NCBI RefSeq assembly: GCF_021165955.1
Contig: NZ_CP088952.1
Location: 2,976,001 to 3,040,000 of the forward strand
Direction of reading: 5' to 3'
Length of the DNA: 64,000 nt
Source of the DNA: Massilia endophytica
Lineage (GTDB): Bacteria; Pseudomonadota; Gammaproteobacteria; Burkholderiales; Burkholderiaceae_D
The translations under genes were made by a program, and so were the position numbers. Below are positions 8,016 to 16,590 of this stretch, one piece after another (within the stretch, counting starts at the first letter, position 1; every line of letters begins with the position of its first letter). Below the pieces are notes generated by a model. That model was not told the DNA's origin, made no database searches, and saw only the letters and a list, made by a program, of their open reading frames with translations.

Positions 8016-8570
8016 ATGAGCAAAACGACCACTCTGCCATCCTTCTGGAGCAGGATTCCCCTCGCCTTTGGCGCCTTTTTCAAGACCCTGGGCGATGCCG
8101 AATTCGCCGCCCGCATCCAGCAGCCCGCCGCCGCACCTGTGCCAGCGCCCGCCCCAGCGCCTGCGCCAGCGCCCGCCCCGCTGCGCGAAGCCACGCCCGA
8201 TGCCGCGCTCCAGCTTCTGAGCCTGTTCCAGCGCGAAGCGCGCCTGATCGATTTCACTCAGGAGAACCTGGGCGCCTATTCGGATGCTGACATCGGCGCC
8301 GCCGCGCGCGTCGTGCATGAAGGCTGCGCGAAGGTGCTGCGCGAGCATTTCACCATCGAGCCGGTGCGCAGCGAAGCGGAGGGCAGCCGCATCATCCTGC
8401 CGGAAGGCTTCGACGCGGCCTCCGTACGCCTGACCGGGAACGTGGTCGGCAAGGCGCCGTTCACCGGGTCCCTGAGCCACCGCGGCTGGCGCGCGAGCAG
8501 CGTGCGCCTGCCCAAGCTGGCCGAGACGCATGATGCAAAGGTCCTCGCTCCCGCCGAGGTGGAACTGTGA
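8016..8570 (+). CDS. DUF2760 domain-containing protein, partner of the downstream Hsp70s
   Basis: A 184-residue protein. Residues 1-30 are amphipathic (SFWSRIPLAFGAFFKTLGDAE), residues ~35-52 are a low-complexity Pro-Ala run (APVPAPAPAPAPA), and the rest matches the DUF2760 domain, ending RGWRASSVRLPKL. No signal peptide, so probably cytoplasmic. No enzymatic motif was seen. Its stop overlaps the GTG start of the first Hsp70 (GTGA), and that gene overlaps the second, so all three are translated as one coupled unit. This implies a dedicated accessory of the two Hsp70s, perhaps a scaffold or client adaptor; that role is inference. The true start is the ATG at 8016; the frame is open far upstream only by chance. 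Confidence 0.82.
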   Translation: MSKTTTLPSFWSRIPLAFGAFFKTLGDAEFAARIQQPAAAPVPAPAPAPAPAPAPLREATPDAALQLLSLFQREARLIDFTQENLGAYSDADIGAAARVVHEGCAKVLREHFTIEPVRSEAEGSRIILPEGFDAASVRLTGNVVGKAPFTGSLSHRGWRASSVRLPKLAETHDAKVLAPAEVEL

Positions 8571-10405
8571 GCGAGCCGCGCTACGCCATCGGCATCGACC
8601 TTGGCACCACGCACAGCGCGCTGTCGTACGTGGACCTTGGCGGCAGCGAAGGCGAGAACACCGTACAGAAAGTGCTGCCCGTGCCGCAGTTGACGGCGCC
8701 GGGCACTGTCGAAGAACTGCCGCTCCTGCCATCCTTCCTCTATCTGCCGCATGCGGACGAATTGGCGCCGGGCGACCTCGCCCTGCCCTGGAGCGCGAGC
8801 GAAAATTCGGCGGTGGGCGAGATGGCGCGCAGCCGTGGCGCCACCACGCCTATCCGCCTTGTGTCCAGCGCCAAAAGCTGGCTGTGCCACCCCGGCGTGG
8901 ACCGCCGCGCGGCCATCCTCCCCAGCGATGCGCCGGACGAGGTGCCGCGCGTATCTCCGCTGGCGGCGTCGGCCCGCTACCTCGAGCACCTGCGCCGCGC
9001 GTGGGATGCCGCGCATCCCGAAGCGCCTTTCGCGCAGCAGTCCGTCACGGTGACCATCCCCGCCTCCTTCGATCCGGGCGCGCGCGAGCTCACGGCGGAA
9101 GCCGCGCTGGCGGCGGGCTATCAGGGCCTGACCCTGCTGGAGGAGCCGCAGGCGGCGCTCTACAGCTGGATCCAGGGCAGCGAAGGCCGCTGGCGCAAGG
9201 ACGTGAAGCCGGGCGACATCATTCTGGTGGTGGACGTCGGTGGCGGCACGAGCGACTTCTCGCTCATCGCCATCGCCGAGCGCGACGGCAAGCTGGAGCC
9301 GCACCGCGTGGCCGTGGGCGACCATATCCTGCTGGGCGGCGACAATATGGACCTGGCGCTGGCCCACCTGGTATCGCGCAAGCTGGCCGCCAACAGCACC
9401 CAGCTCGATGCCTGGCAGATGCGCGCCCTCACCTACGGCTGCCGCAGCGCCAAGGAACAACTGCTGGCCGATGCCAGCGCCGAGAGCTGCCCCATCGTGA
9501 TCCCGAGCCGCGGCTCGAAGCTGATCGGCGGTTCGATCCGCACCGAGCTGACGCGCGCGGAGGTCTCGGCCTTCATCACCGATGGGTTCTTCCCCCAGGT
9601 GGATTCTTCCGCCCGCCCCGCCGTGCGCGCCCGCGCGGGCCTGACACAGCTTGGCCTGCCCTATGCGCAGGACGCGGCGATCACGCGCCACCTCGCCGCC
9701 TTCCTGGCGCGCCAGGTGGGTGCTACGGGCGAGCTGCCGGGTTTCACGCCGAACCCCGCACACAGCTTCCTGCATCCAAGCGCAGTGCTGTTCAACGGCG
9801 GCGTGTTCAAGTCGCAGCTGCTGTCGCAGCGCGTGATGGACACGCTGAACGGCTGGCTCGCCACCGAAGGCACGCCGCCTGCGCGCATGCTGGCCGGGGC
9901 CGACCTCGATCTGGCGGTGGCGCGCGGCGCGGCCTATTACAGCTATGTGCGGCGCGGCGCCGGGGTGCGCATCCGCGGCGGCACCGCCCGCTCCTACTAC
10001 GTGGGAGTGGAATCCGCCATGCCTGCGATTCCGGGCATGGCCCCTCCCATCGAGGCACTGTGCGTTGCTCCATTCGGCATGGAAGAAGGCAGCGAATTGG
10101 AACTGCCCGGCCAGGAATTCGGCCTGGTGGTGGGCGAACCCGTGCACTTCCGCTTCTTCGGCTCCTCCGTACGGCGCCAGGACCAGATCGGCCAGGTGCT
10201 CGACTCCTGGAGCGGCGATGAGCTGACGGAGATGAACGAGATCCAGGCCACGCTGTCGCCGGAAGGCCGGCAGCCGGGCGAGGTGGTGCAGGTGCGCCTG
10301 CATGCGCGCGCCACCGAAGCCGGAACGCTGGAGCTGCTGGCCGTGGCCAGCGGCGGCCAGCGCTGGAAAGTGGAATTCGACGTGCGCAACGCCGAAGGAG
10401 CATGA
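8567..10405 (+). CDS. Hsp70 family protein (first of pair)
   Basis: A 612-residue Hsp70/actin-fold ATPase. Phosphate-1 motif GIDLGTTHSALSYVD is at residues ~9-23, the phosphate-2 motif is VVDVGGGTSDFSL, and the adenosine-side loop contains LFNGGVF. The C-terminus is a short beta-rich region unlike the DnaK substrate-binding domain. The start is GTG at 8567 overlapping the DUF2760 stop. It is clearly not DnaK or HscA: the sequence is divergent and no dnaJ or grpE is nearby. It probably works with the DUF2760 protein and the second Hsp70. Function is unknown. Confidence 0.88.
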   Translation: MSEPRYAIGIDLGTTHSALSYVDLGGSEGENTVQKVLPVPQLTAPGTVEELPLLPSFLYLPHADELAPGDLALPWSASENSAVGEMARSRGATTPIRLVSSAKSWLCHPGVDRRAAILPSDAPDEVPRVSPLAASARYLEHLRRAWDAAHPEAPFAQQSVTVTIPASFDPGARELTAEAALAAGYQGLTLLEEPQAALYSWIQGSEGRWRKDVKPGDIILVVDVGGGTSDFSLIAIAERDGKLEPHRVAVGDHILLGGDNMDLALAHLVSRKLAANSTQLDAWQMRALTYGCRSAKEQLLADASAESCPIVIPSRGSKLIGGSIRTELTRAEVSAFITDGFFPQVDSSARPAVRARAGLTQLGLPYAQDAAITRHLAAFLARQVGATGELPGFTPNPAHSFLHPSAVLFNGGVFKSQLLSQRVMDTLNGWLATEGTPPARMLAGADLDLAVARGAAYYSYVRRGAGVRIRGGTARSYYVGVESAMPAIPGMAPPIEALCVAPFGMEEGSELELPGQEFGLVVGEPVHFRFFGSSVRRQDQIGQVLDSWSGDELTEMNEIQATLSPEGRQPGEVVQVRLHARATEAGTLELLAVASGGQRWKVEFDVRNAEGA

Positions 10406-13209
10406 AGCGCTACCTCGTCGGCATCGACCTGGGCACCACGAACACGGTGCTCGCCTGGCTTGCGCCCGGCGGCGATGCGGTCCAGCTGATGGAGATCGAG
10501 CAGCTCAGCGCACCGGGTGAAGTCAGCCCGTTCACGCTGCTGCCCTCCTCCCGCTACCATCCCGCGGAGGGCGAACTGGCCGCAGCGGAGCTGCAGCTCC
10601 CCTGGCCGCCCGGCGATCCCGCCGGGATGCCGCATGCCGTGATCGGCAGCCTCGCGCGCAAGCTGGGTGCGCAGTCGCCCGGGCGCATGGTGGCGAGCGC
10701 CAAGAGCTGGCTGTCGCATCCGGGCGTGGACCGCACGGCGCCCATCCTGCCCTGGGGGGCGGATGAAGGTGTCCCCAAAATCTCTCCCGTCGCCGCCAGC
10801 GCAAGCTACCTCGCCTATCTGCGCTCGGCATGGAATGCCCGCTTTCCCTCCTTCCCGCTGGAACAGCAGGAGATCGTGCTTACCGTTCCCGCCTCCTTCG
10901 ACGAAGGAGCGCGCGCGCTGACGCTCGAAGCGGCGCGCATGGCAGGCCTGCCGCAACTGCGGCTGCTGGAAGAACCTCAGGCCGCCCTCTACGACTGGCT
11001 GCTGAGGCATCGCGACTCCCTGGCCGCGGAACTGGCGGACAGCCGCCTGGTGCTCGTCGCCGACGTGGGCGGCGGCACCACCGACTTCAGCCTCGTGAAG
11101 GTGGAGCTGGAACACGGCGAACCGGTGCTCACGCGCATCGGCGTCGGCAATCACCTGATCCTCGGCGGCGACAATATGGACCTTGCCCTCGCGCGGCTGG
11201 CCGAATCGCGCCTCGGCACGCCGGAAGGCGGCAGGCTGTCCGCAGGCAGGCTGGCGCAGCTTATCGAACGCTGCCGCTCGGCCAAGGAGCAGCTGCTGGC
11301 GGCGGATGCGCCGGACCAGCTTACCGTCACCCTTCTGGGCGCGGGCTCGCGCCTGATCGGCGGCAGCCGCTCCGCCACACTGTCGCGCGAGGAAGTGCAG
11401 CAGATCGTGACGGAGGGGTTCTTCCCCCTGAACCCCGAACAGCAGCAGCCGCAGCGTGCACGAGCGGCCATCGTGGAATTCGGCCTTCCCTACGCGAGCG
11501 ATCCCGCCATCACGCGGCACCTGGCGGCTTTCCTGCGCCAGCACGCCGCCGCCTCGCGTGCCGCGCTGGGTGTCGGCGATGACGGCCGTCTGCCGGTGCC
11601 GGATACGCTGCTCCTGAACGGCGGCGTCTTCCACGCCGCGGCCCTCGCCCAAAGGCTCGCCGATACGCTCGCCGGCTGGCGCGGCACGCCGCTGCGCATC
11701 CTGCACAACGAGAGTCCCGACGTGGCGGTGGCGCGCGGCGCCGTCGCTTACTCGCTCGCGCGGGGCGGGCTTGCGCCTGCCATTGCCGGCGGATCGCCGC
11801 GCAGCTACTTCCTGCTGCTGGACACGGAAAAGCCGCCGGGCATCAAGCGCCGCGCCGTTTGCATTCTTCCACGCGGAACCGCGCCCGGGCGCGAACTGCG
11901 GCTGGATGGGCGCAGCTTTGCGCTGCGCGTGGGACGCCCGGTGCGGTTCCATCTCCTGTCTTCCACGGCCGACGAGGGCCTCCCTCCAGCCGCGGGCGAC
12001 CTGCTGGAGCTCGATCCGGCCGATTACGTGCGCCTGCCGCCCGTGGCCATGGTGCTGCGCGAAGAAGGCAATGCAAACGCCCTCAAGGAAATCCCCGTGC
12101 AGCTTGCGGCAAGCCTGAGCGAGGTGGGCACCCTGGAAATTCACTGCGTGGCCGAGGCGCAGCGCTGGCTGCTCGAATTCCAGCTGCGCGGCGCAGACGA
12201 AGAAGAGGCGCAAGAAGAGACTGCGCCGCCGCGCTTCGACGACGCGGTGGAAAAGATCGAGCGCGTCTTTGGAACGCGCGCGCAGCAGGTCGATCCAAAA
12301 GAGGTGCGCCAGCTGCGCGCCCAGCTCGAGCAGCTGCTCGGCAGCCGCGAACGCTGGGCCACCCCGCTCCTGCGCCACCTGTTCGATGCACTGATGCAGC
12401 GGGCGAAAGGCCGCCGCCGATCCGCCGAGCATGAGCGGGTGTGGCTGAACCTTGCGGGCTACTGCCTGCGCCCGGGTTTTGGCGCAGCGCTCGACGACTG
12501 GCGCATCGGCCAGCTGTGGGCATTGTTCGAGACCGGCGTGCAGTATCACAAGGACAGCCAGGTCTGCGCGGAATGGTGGACGCTGTGGCGGCGCGTATCG
12601 GGCGGGCTGGGGACGGAGGCGCAGCTTCGCCTGCTGGACGACTTTGCCTTCAACCTGCAGGCGGATGCGCAGGAACGCGGCCGCAGGCCCGTCACGCTCG
12701 TCAACGGCAGCGAAGAGGACATGCTGCGGCTCGGCGCATCCCTGGAGCGCATTCCTTCCGCTTACAAGGCCGAGATCGGGGACTGGATGCTGCAGCAGAT
12801 CCTCGGCATTCCGAAGCGCCCAGCGCGCGACGCGGCAAAAGCGGCCGGCGCGTACGCACGATACCTGTGGGCACTGGGCCGCGTCGGTGCTCGCCAGCCC
12901 TTCCATGGCAGCGCGCACGAAGTGGCGCCCATCGCAGCGGTGGAGCGCTGGCTCGGCGAGCTGCTGCAGCTGGACTGGCGCAAGATCGAACCCGCCGGTT
13001 TCGCAGCCGCCCACCTTGCGCGCATGACGGGCGACCGTTCGCGCGATATCGGCGGCGCCCTGCGCGAAAGCGTGATCGCAAAACTATCCGCTGCGAGCGC
13101 TCCGCCGTCCTGGGCCGCCATGGTGCGCGAAGCGGGCCAGCTGGATCAGGCCAGCGAGCAGCGCATGCTGGGCGACGCGCTGCCTCCTGGCCTCAAGCTG
13201 ATTCGCTGA
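10402..13209 (+). CDS. Hsp70 family protein with large C-terminal extension (second of pair)
   Basis: A 935-residue Hsp70-like ATPase. GIDLGTTNTVLAWLA is at residues ~8-22, with VADVGGGTTDFSLV and LLLNGGVF further on. The ATPase half (~1-450) is followed by a beta domain and then roughly 330 mainly helical residues from about 610, resembling the DUF3731-type extension found in bacterial Hsp70 relatives. Its ATG overlaps the previous stop (ATGA). The two Hsp70s share motif layout but are only distantly similar, so an old duplication followed by specialisation is likely. Its 3' end overlaps the convergent tapT gene by 17 bases. Confidence 0.88.
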   Translation: MKRYLVGIDLGTTNTVLAWLAPGGDAVQLMEIEQLSAPGEVSPFTLLPSSRYHPAEGELAAAELQLPWPPGDPAGMPHAVIGSLARKLGAQSPGRMVASAKSWLSHPGVDRTAPILPWGADEGVPKISPVAASASYLAYLRSAWNARFPSFPLEQQEIVLTVPASFDEGARALTLEAARMAGLPQLRLLEEPQAALYDWLLRHRDSLAAELADSRLVLVADVGGGTTDFSLVKVELEHGEPVLTRIGVGNHLILGGDNMDLALARLAESRLGTPEGGRLSAGRLAQLIERCRSAKEQLLAADAPDQLTVTLLGAGSRLIGGSRSATLSREEVQQIVTEGFFPLNPEQQQPQRARAAIVEFGLPYASDPAITRHLAAFLRQHAAASRAALGVGDDGRLPVPDTLLLNGGVFHAAALAQRLADTLAGWRGTPLRILHNESPDVAVARGAVAYSLARGGLAPAIAGGSPRSYFLLLDTEKPPGIKRRAVCILPRGTAPGRELRLDGRSFALRVGRPVRFHLLSSTADEGLPPAAGDLLELDPADYVRLPPVAMVLREEGNANALKEIPVQLAASLSEVGTLEIHCVAEAQRWLLEFQLRGADEEEAQEETAPPRFDDAVEKIERVFGTRAQQVDPKEVRQLRAQLEQLLGSRERWATPLLRHLFDALMQRAKGRRRSAEHERVWLNLAGYCLRPGFGAALDDWRIGQLWALFETGVQYHKDSQVCAEWWTLWRRVSGGLGTEAQLRLLDDFAFNLQADAQERGRRPVTLVNGSEEDMLRLGASLERIPSAYKAEIGDWMLQQILGIPKRPARDAAKAAGAYARYLWALGRVGARQPFHGSAHEVAPIAAVERWLGELLQLDWRKIEPAGFAAAHLARMTGDRSRDIGGALRESVIAKLSAASAPPSWAAMVREAGQLDQASEQRMLGDALPPGLKLIR

Positions 13210-13816
13210 CCGCCGCGGCGCGCAGGGCGGCGCCCTGCGCGGCCAGCGCCTGCTGCAGCTTCACGAAACCTTCGAAGGCTCCGAGCAGCGGCGAGAAACC
13301 TTCTCCTTCCAGCTGCGCCAGCGCATGGGCGGCTGCTTCCATGGTCGAAAGCTGGCCTGGCGCATGCGCCTTGCGTATTGCGTAGCGGGATTCGCCAATC
13401 TCGCGCAGCGCCAGGCGCGGCAAGGCCTGCAGGCGCGGGTTCAGGTACAGCATCTTGCGGCTCTTGCGCCACGTGGCGTCCAGCACGACCAGCAGAATGG
13501 ATTCGGCGACGGAAAGCCACGCCTCATCCAGCGCTGGCGGCGCTGCCACTCCGGCAATATCGGGATAGAGAAGAACGGCCCTGCGGCCATCCAGCATGGC
13601 CGCCAGTCCGGCGTCTTCGAAGCGCTCGCCCACATGCAGCTCGCTGTTCGGAAGGCAGAGATGCAGCAGGCGCGCGCTGTTCTTGGCATTCGCCACTTCA
13701 AGCGGATGCTGGAGAACCAGCACCCTGGCGCGGCTGGAGACCGGCTGCACCAGGGAGCAGATACAGGCGCTTTGCGCGCGCAGGCAGGTGGCGCAGGCGG
13801 GACGTTGCGAAGTCAT
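13193..13816 (-). CDS. tapT: tRNA-uridine aminocarboxypropyltransferase (DTW domain)
   Basis: A 207-residue DTW-domain protein. An N-terminal cysteine cluster (CATCLRAQSACIC) probably binds zinc; the family signature is LDATWRKSRKM near residue 118, and LLYPD is also present. TapT-type enzymes transfer the 3-amino-3-carboxypropyl group of S-adenosylmethionine to tRNA uridine (acp3U, variable loop). Length is normal. The DTW triad appears as DATW, as is usual. It converges on the Hsp70 gene with a 17-base 3' overlap. Identification of the domain is firm; the exact tRNA position is by family analogy. Confidence 0.88.
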   Translation of the reverse strand: MTSQRPACATCLRAQSACICSLVQPVSSRARVLVLQHPLEVANAKNSARLLHLCLPNSELHVGERFEDAGLAAMLDGRRAVLLYPDIAGVAAPPALDEAWLSVAESILLVVLDATWRKSRKMLYLNPRLQALPRLALREIGESRYAIRKAHAPGQLSTMEAAAHALAQLEGEGFSPLLGAFEGFVKLQQALAAQGAALRAAAVSESA

Positions 13817-13836
13817 GCCCGCATTGTAGCCCCGCC

Positions 13837-15474
13837 TCAGAATTCTTCCAGCGCTTCCTGCTGGCGCGTTTTCGGCACGCTGCGCAGCATGGGCCGTGCG
13901 CGCGGTGCGCGGCCGGCGCCGGATGCGATCTGCGCGACGTCCAGGCGGAACAGGCTTACCGCCTCCGCCAGCCGCGCCGACTGGTCCTGCATCGAGGCGG
14001 CGGCGGCAGCCGCTTCCTCCACCAGTGCCGCGTTCTGCTGCGTGACTTCGTCCATCTGCGTAATCGCCAGGTTCACCTGCTCGATGCCCATCTGCTGCTC
14101 TTCGCTGGCATCCGCGATCTGGGTCATGATCTCGGTGACGCGGCTGATGGCCTGGACGATTTCGCCCATGGTGCTGCCCGCCCTGTCCACCAGCGTGCTG
14201 CCCGCCTCCACCTTCTGCACGGAGTCGTCGATGAGGGCCTTGATTTCCTTCGCAGCGCTCGCCGAGCGTTGCGCAAGATTGCGCACTTCGGAAGCGACGA
14301 CGGCAAAGCCGCGCCCCTGCTCGCCCGCGCGCGCCGCCTCCACAGCGGCATTCAGCGCCAGGATATTGGTCTGGAAGGCGATACCGTCGATGACGGAGAT
14401 GATATCCACGATCTTGCGCGAGGACTCGTTGATGGAGCCCATGGTCGTCACCACCTCGGACACCACCGAGCCGCCACGGCTCGCAATGTCGGCCGCGTCC
14501 ACCGCGAGGTGCTTGGCCTGCCGGGCATTGTCCGCGTTGATTCGGACCGTCGACGTCAGCTCCTCCATCGAGGATGCCGTCTGCTGCAGCGAGCTGGCCT
14601 GCTCTTCGGTACGCGTGGAGAGGTCAAGATTGCCCGCCGCGATCTCGCTGGAAGCAGTGGCAATGGTGTCGGTGCCGCTGCGCACCTGGCCGACGATGGT
14701 CACCAGGTTGCTGTTCATATTCTTCAGCGCGGACATGAGCTGGCCCGTTTCGTCCTTGCCGCCGACGGGAATCTCGCTCGTCAGGTCGCCCGCGGAAACC
14801 GTTTCAGCCACCCGCACAGCTTCATGGATCGGCTGCGTGATTGTGCGCGTAATCCACCATGCAAACAGCACGCCCATCGCCAGCGCGCAGATGCCAAGCG
14901 CCACCAGCATGTTGCGGCCACTTTCATAGTTGCTCTGGATATCCGTGGCCATCTCGTCGAGCAGGTCCTGCTGGGTTTTCAGCAGCGTAGCGAGGGCAGC
15001 GAGGTAGGTACTCTTGCGCGCTTCCATATCGCCCTGGAACAGGCGGCGGCTTTCCTCGATATTCCCATCCAGCTTGGCCTTCAGCACCGTCTTGCGGACC
15101 GCGATATAGGCTTTGCGTGCATCCAGCACGGCAGCATGCTCCCGGCGCGAGCGCTCGTCCGCAAGCGTCTTGCCCAGCAGGTCCTGGATTTCAGTCGCCC
15201 GTTTCGAGGATTGCCCCATCGAGTCCTCGATGGCCTTCTGTTCCGCCGGGTCGGCCGCGAGGATGGCGGCCCCGGCGCGCGCCGCATTCACCTCGATGAT
15301 CTTGTTCCACTCGGCCATCAGGCGTTCGTTGTGAACGCGCTCGGTGACAAGGACTTCGGTCATGCGGCTGGCGCTCTGCATCCGCGTGACGCCTGCCGCG
15401 GTCAGCACCGCGAGCAGGGCCAGCACCACTGCGAAGCCAAGGCCCAAACGCATGCCAATTCGAAGGTTTTTCAT
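13837..15474 (-). CDS. Methyl-accepting chemotaxis protein
   Basis: A 545-residue transmembrane chemoreceptor. It has TM1 at ~9-30, a periplasmic four-helix-bundle-like sensor (~31-190), TM2 at ~191-212, a HAMP domain, and a signalling helix whose hairpin tip contains IAFQTNILALNAAVEAARAGE. The ribosome-binding site AGGAGG precedes the ATG at 15474. The C-terminus ends QEALEEF, resembling but not matching the aromatic CheR-docking pentapeptide of tethered receptors. It is transcribed in the same direction as the T6SS genes upstream, 72 bases beyond tssA. No che genes are nearby, so it feeds a distant chemotaxis array. The ligand is unknown. Confidence 0.94.
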   Translation of the reverse strand: MKNLRIGMRLGLGFAVVLALLAVLTAAGVTRMQSASRMTEVLVTERVHNERLMAEWNKIIEVNAARAGAAILAADPAEQKAIEDSMGQSSKRATEIQDLLGKTLADERSRREHAAVLDARKAYIAVRKTVLKAKLDGNIEESRRLFQGDMEARKSTYLAALATLLKTQQDLLDEMATDIQSNYESGRNMLVALGICALAMGVLFAWWITRTITQPIHEAVRVAETVSAGDLTSEIPVGGKDETGQLMSALKNMNSNLVTIVGQVRSGTDTIATASSEIAAGNLDLSTRTEEQASSLQQTASSMEELTSTVRINADNARQAKHLAVDAADIASRGGSVVSEVVTTMGSINESSRKIVDIISVIDGIAFQTNILALNAAVEAARAGEQGRGFAVVASEVRNLAQRSASAAKEIKALIDDSVQKVEAGSTLVDRAGSTMGEIVQAISRVTEIMTQIADASEEQQMGIEQVNLAITQMDEVTQQNAALVEEAAAAAASMQDQSARLAEAVSLFRLDVAQIASGAGRAPRARPMLRSVPKTRQQEALEEF

Positions 15475-15546
15475 GATTTCCCTCCTGATCTCTTCGCTTA
15501 TGCAAGTTCAGTCTGAGCTCGTCAGGATGAGAAAGCAAGTGGCGCG

Positions 15547-16581
15547 TTATCTACTGTGTGCCGCCTCTTGTCGAACACCTAACAGCTCGTCCAGCGCACC
15601 CGCCTGCACAGGATCCTTGATAACGCTGTGCAGCCAGTCATGCAGGGGCATCTCGCCCCAGCTCGCGGCCTTGTCAGCCAGATAAGCGACGGGGCTGTGC
15701 GGCTCCGTCTGACGGAAGAAGTCAGCGACTCTCCGTAGCTGAGCCAAAGCCTGTTGGCGGCTACGCAATGCACCCTGCTCTGCGGCGGTGCGCTCGACGG
15801 CCGCCCCTTGTGCCGCCGGGGCTTCTTCTGGCGATGGCGCGAGGATGGCAATGAAGTCGACAGCGTCGTGCAGCACCGCACGCGCCGCACTGAAACCGGG
15901 TCCGGACGCGCCCAGGCGCGCGTCAACCGCTACTTCCAGTTGCTGCAGGGTCTCCAGGCAGTGGCGCGCATCGGCAAGCAGCGTGTGGTTGAAACTCTCC
16001 GAATTCCTGCGGCGGTGGGCGTCGAGCTGCGCAACGTCGGGCAGTTCCGATGTCGATTCGACATGCCAGGAGTCTGTGGCAGATTCGCTACGCGCGGCGG
16101 CGCTACGCTGGCGGGCCGCTTCGAAATCGGCGAGCGAAATCGCGCCGTCCTCGCTGACAGGAATAGCCTTCAGCAGTTCGGGCGAACGCTTCGCCAGCCA
16201 GCAGAGGTTTCCGATGCGCCGCTCGCAATCCCCCTCCTCCGCCAGCGGATGCAGCGCGTCCCAGTAGCGGTCGACGAGGGCCGCGATCAGGGCGTAGCCA
16301 TCGCCCAGGCCTTTGAATCCGCGCGTATGCGCGAGAGCCTCGGCGAGCCAGACGGCAAGCTGGAGGTCCTTGCTCCGGGCCTGGATCAGTTCCTCGCAGC
16401 GCTTTGCTACCAGCTCCCAGTCGGCCTCCTTCAATGCCGCGATCCACTCGCCCTGGTCCAGCGAAGGGTCGTCATGCTCGCGCGCGCGCGCGATGTCGTC
16501 CATCTCCTTGCTGAAGGCGAGGTCCTCGCCGCATTCCTGCTGCACGCTCACCGGCAGCAGCAGCCGCTCGATATCGAACAT
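15547..16581 (-). CDS. tssA: Type VI secretion protein TssA
   Basis: A 344-residue protein with the N-terminal ImpA domain (EECGEDLAFSKEMDDIARA-like start, residues ~10-110), then a variable helical middle and a C-terminal helical region ending DELLGVRQE. TssA caps and organises the growing sheath and links it to the baseplate. It is the last gene of the tssB-C-hcp-E-H-A minus-strand group, 9 bases beyond the ClpV stop, with GGAGG before its ATG. The C-terminal half differs between TssA subclasses and its class is not assigned here. Confidence 0.88.
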   Translation of the reverse strand: MFDIERLLLPVSVQQECGEDLAFSKEMDDIARAREHDDPSLDQGEWIAALKEADWELVAKRCEELIQARSKDLQLAVWLAEALAHTRGFKGLGDGYALIAALVDRYWDALHPLAEEGDCERRIGNLCWLAKRSPELLKAIPVSEDGAISLADFEAARQRSAAARSESATDSWHVESTSELPDVAQLDAHRRRNSESFNHTLLADARHCLETLQQLEVAVDARLGASGPGFSAARAVLHDAVDFIAILAPSPEEAPAAQGAAVERTAAEQGALRSRQQALAQLRRVADFFRQTEPHSPVAYLADKAASWGEMPLHDWLHSVIKDPVQAGALDELLGVRQEAAHSR

Positions 16582-16590
16582 GTCCGCCTC

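Noticed and set aside
8131..8180. Tandem repeat or CRISPR-like array
   Set aside because: It is a short degenerate Pro-Ala codon run inside the DUF2760 gene, without spacers.
9997..13014. 1005-codon minus-strand open frame
   Set aside because: It is the antisense shadow of the two Hsp70 genes, whose motifs are unambiguous; its translation is low-complexity and matches no family.
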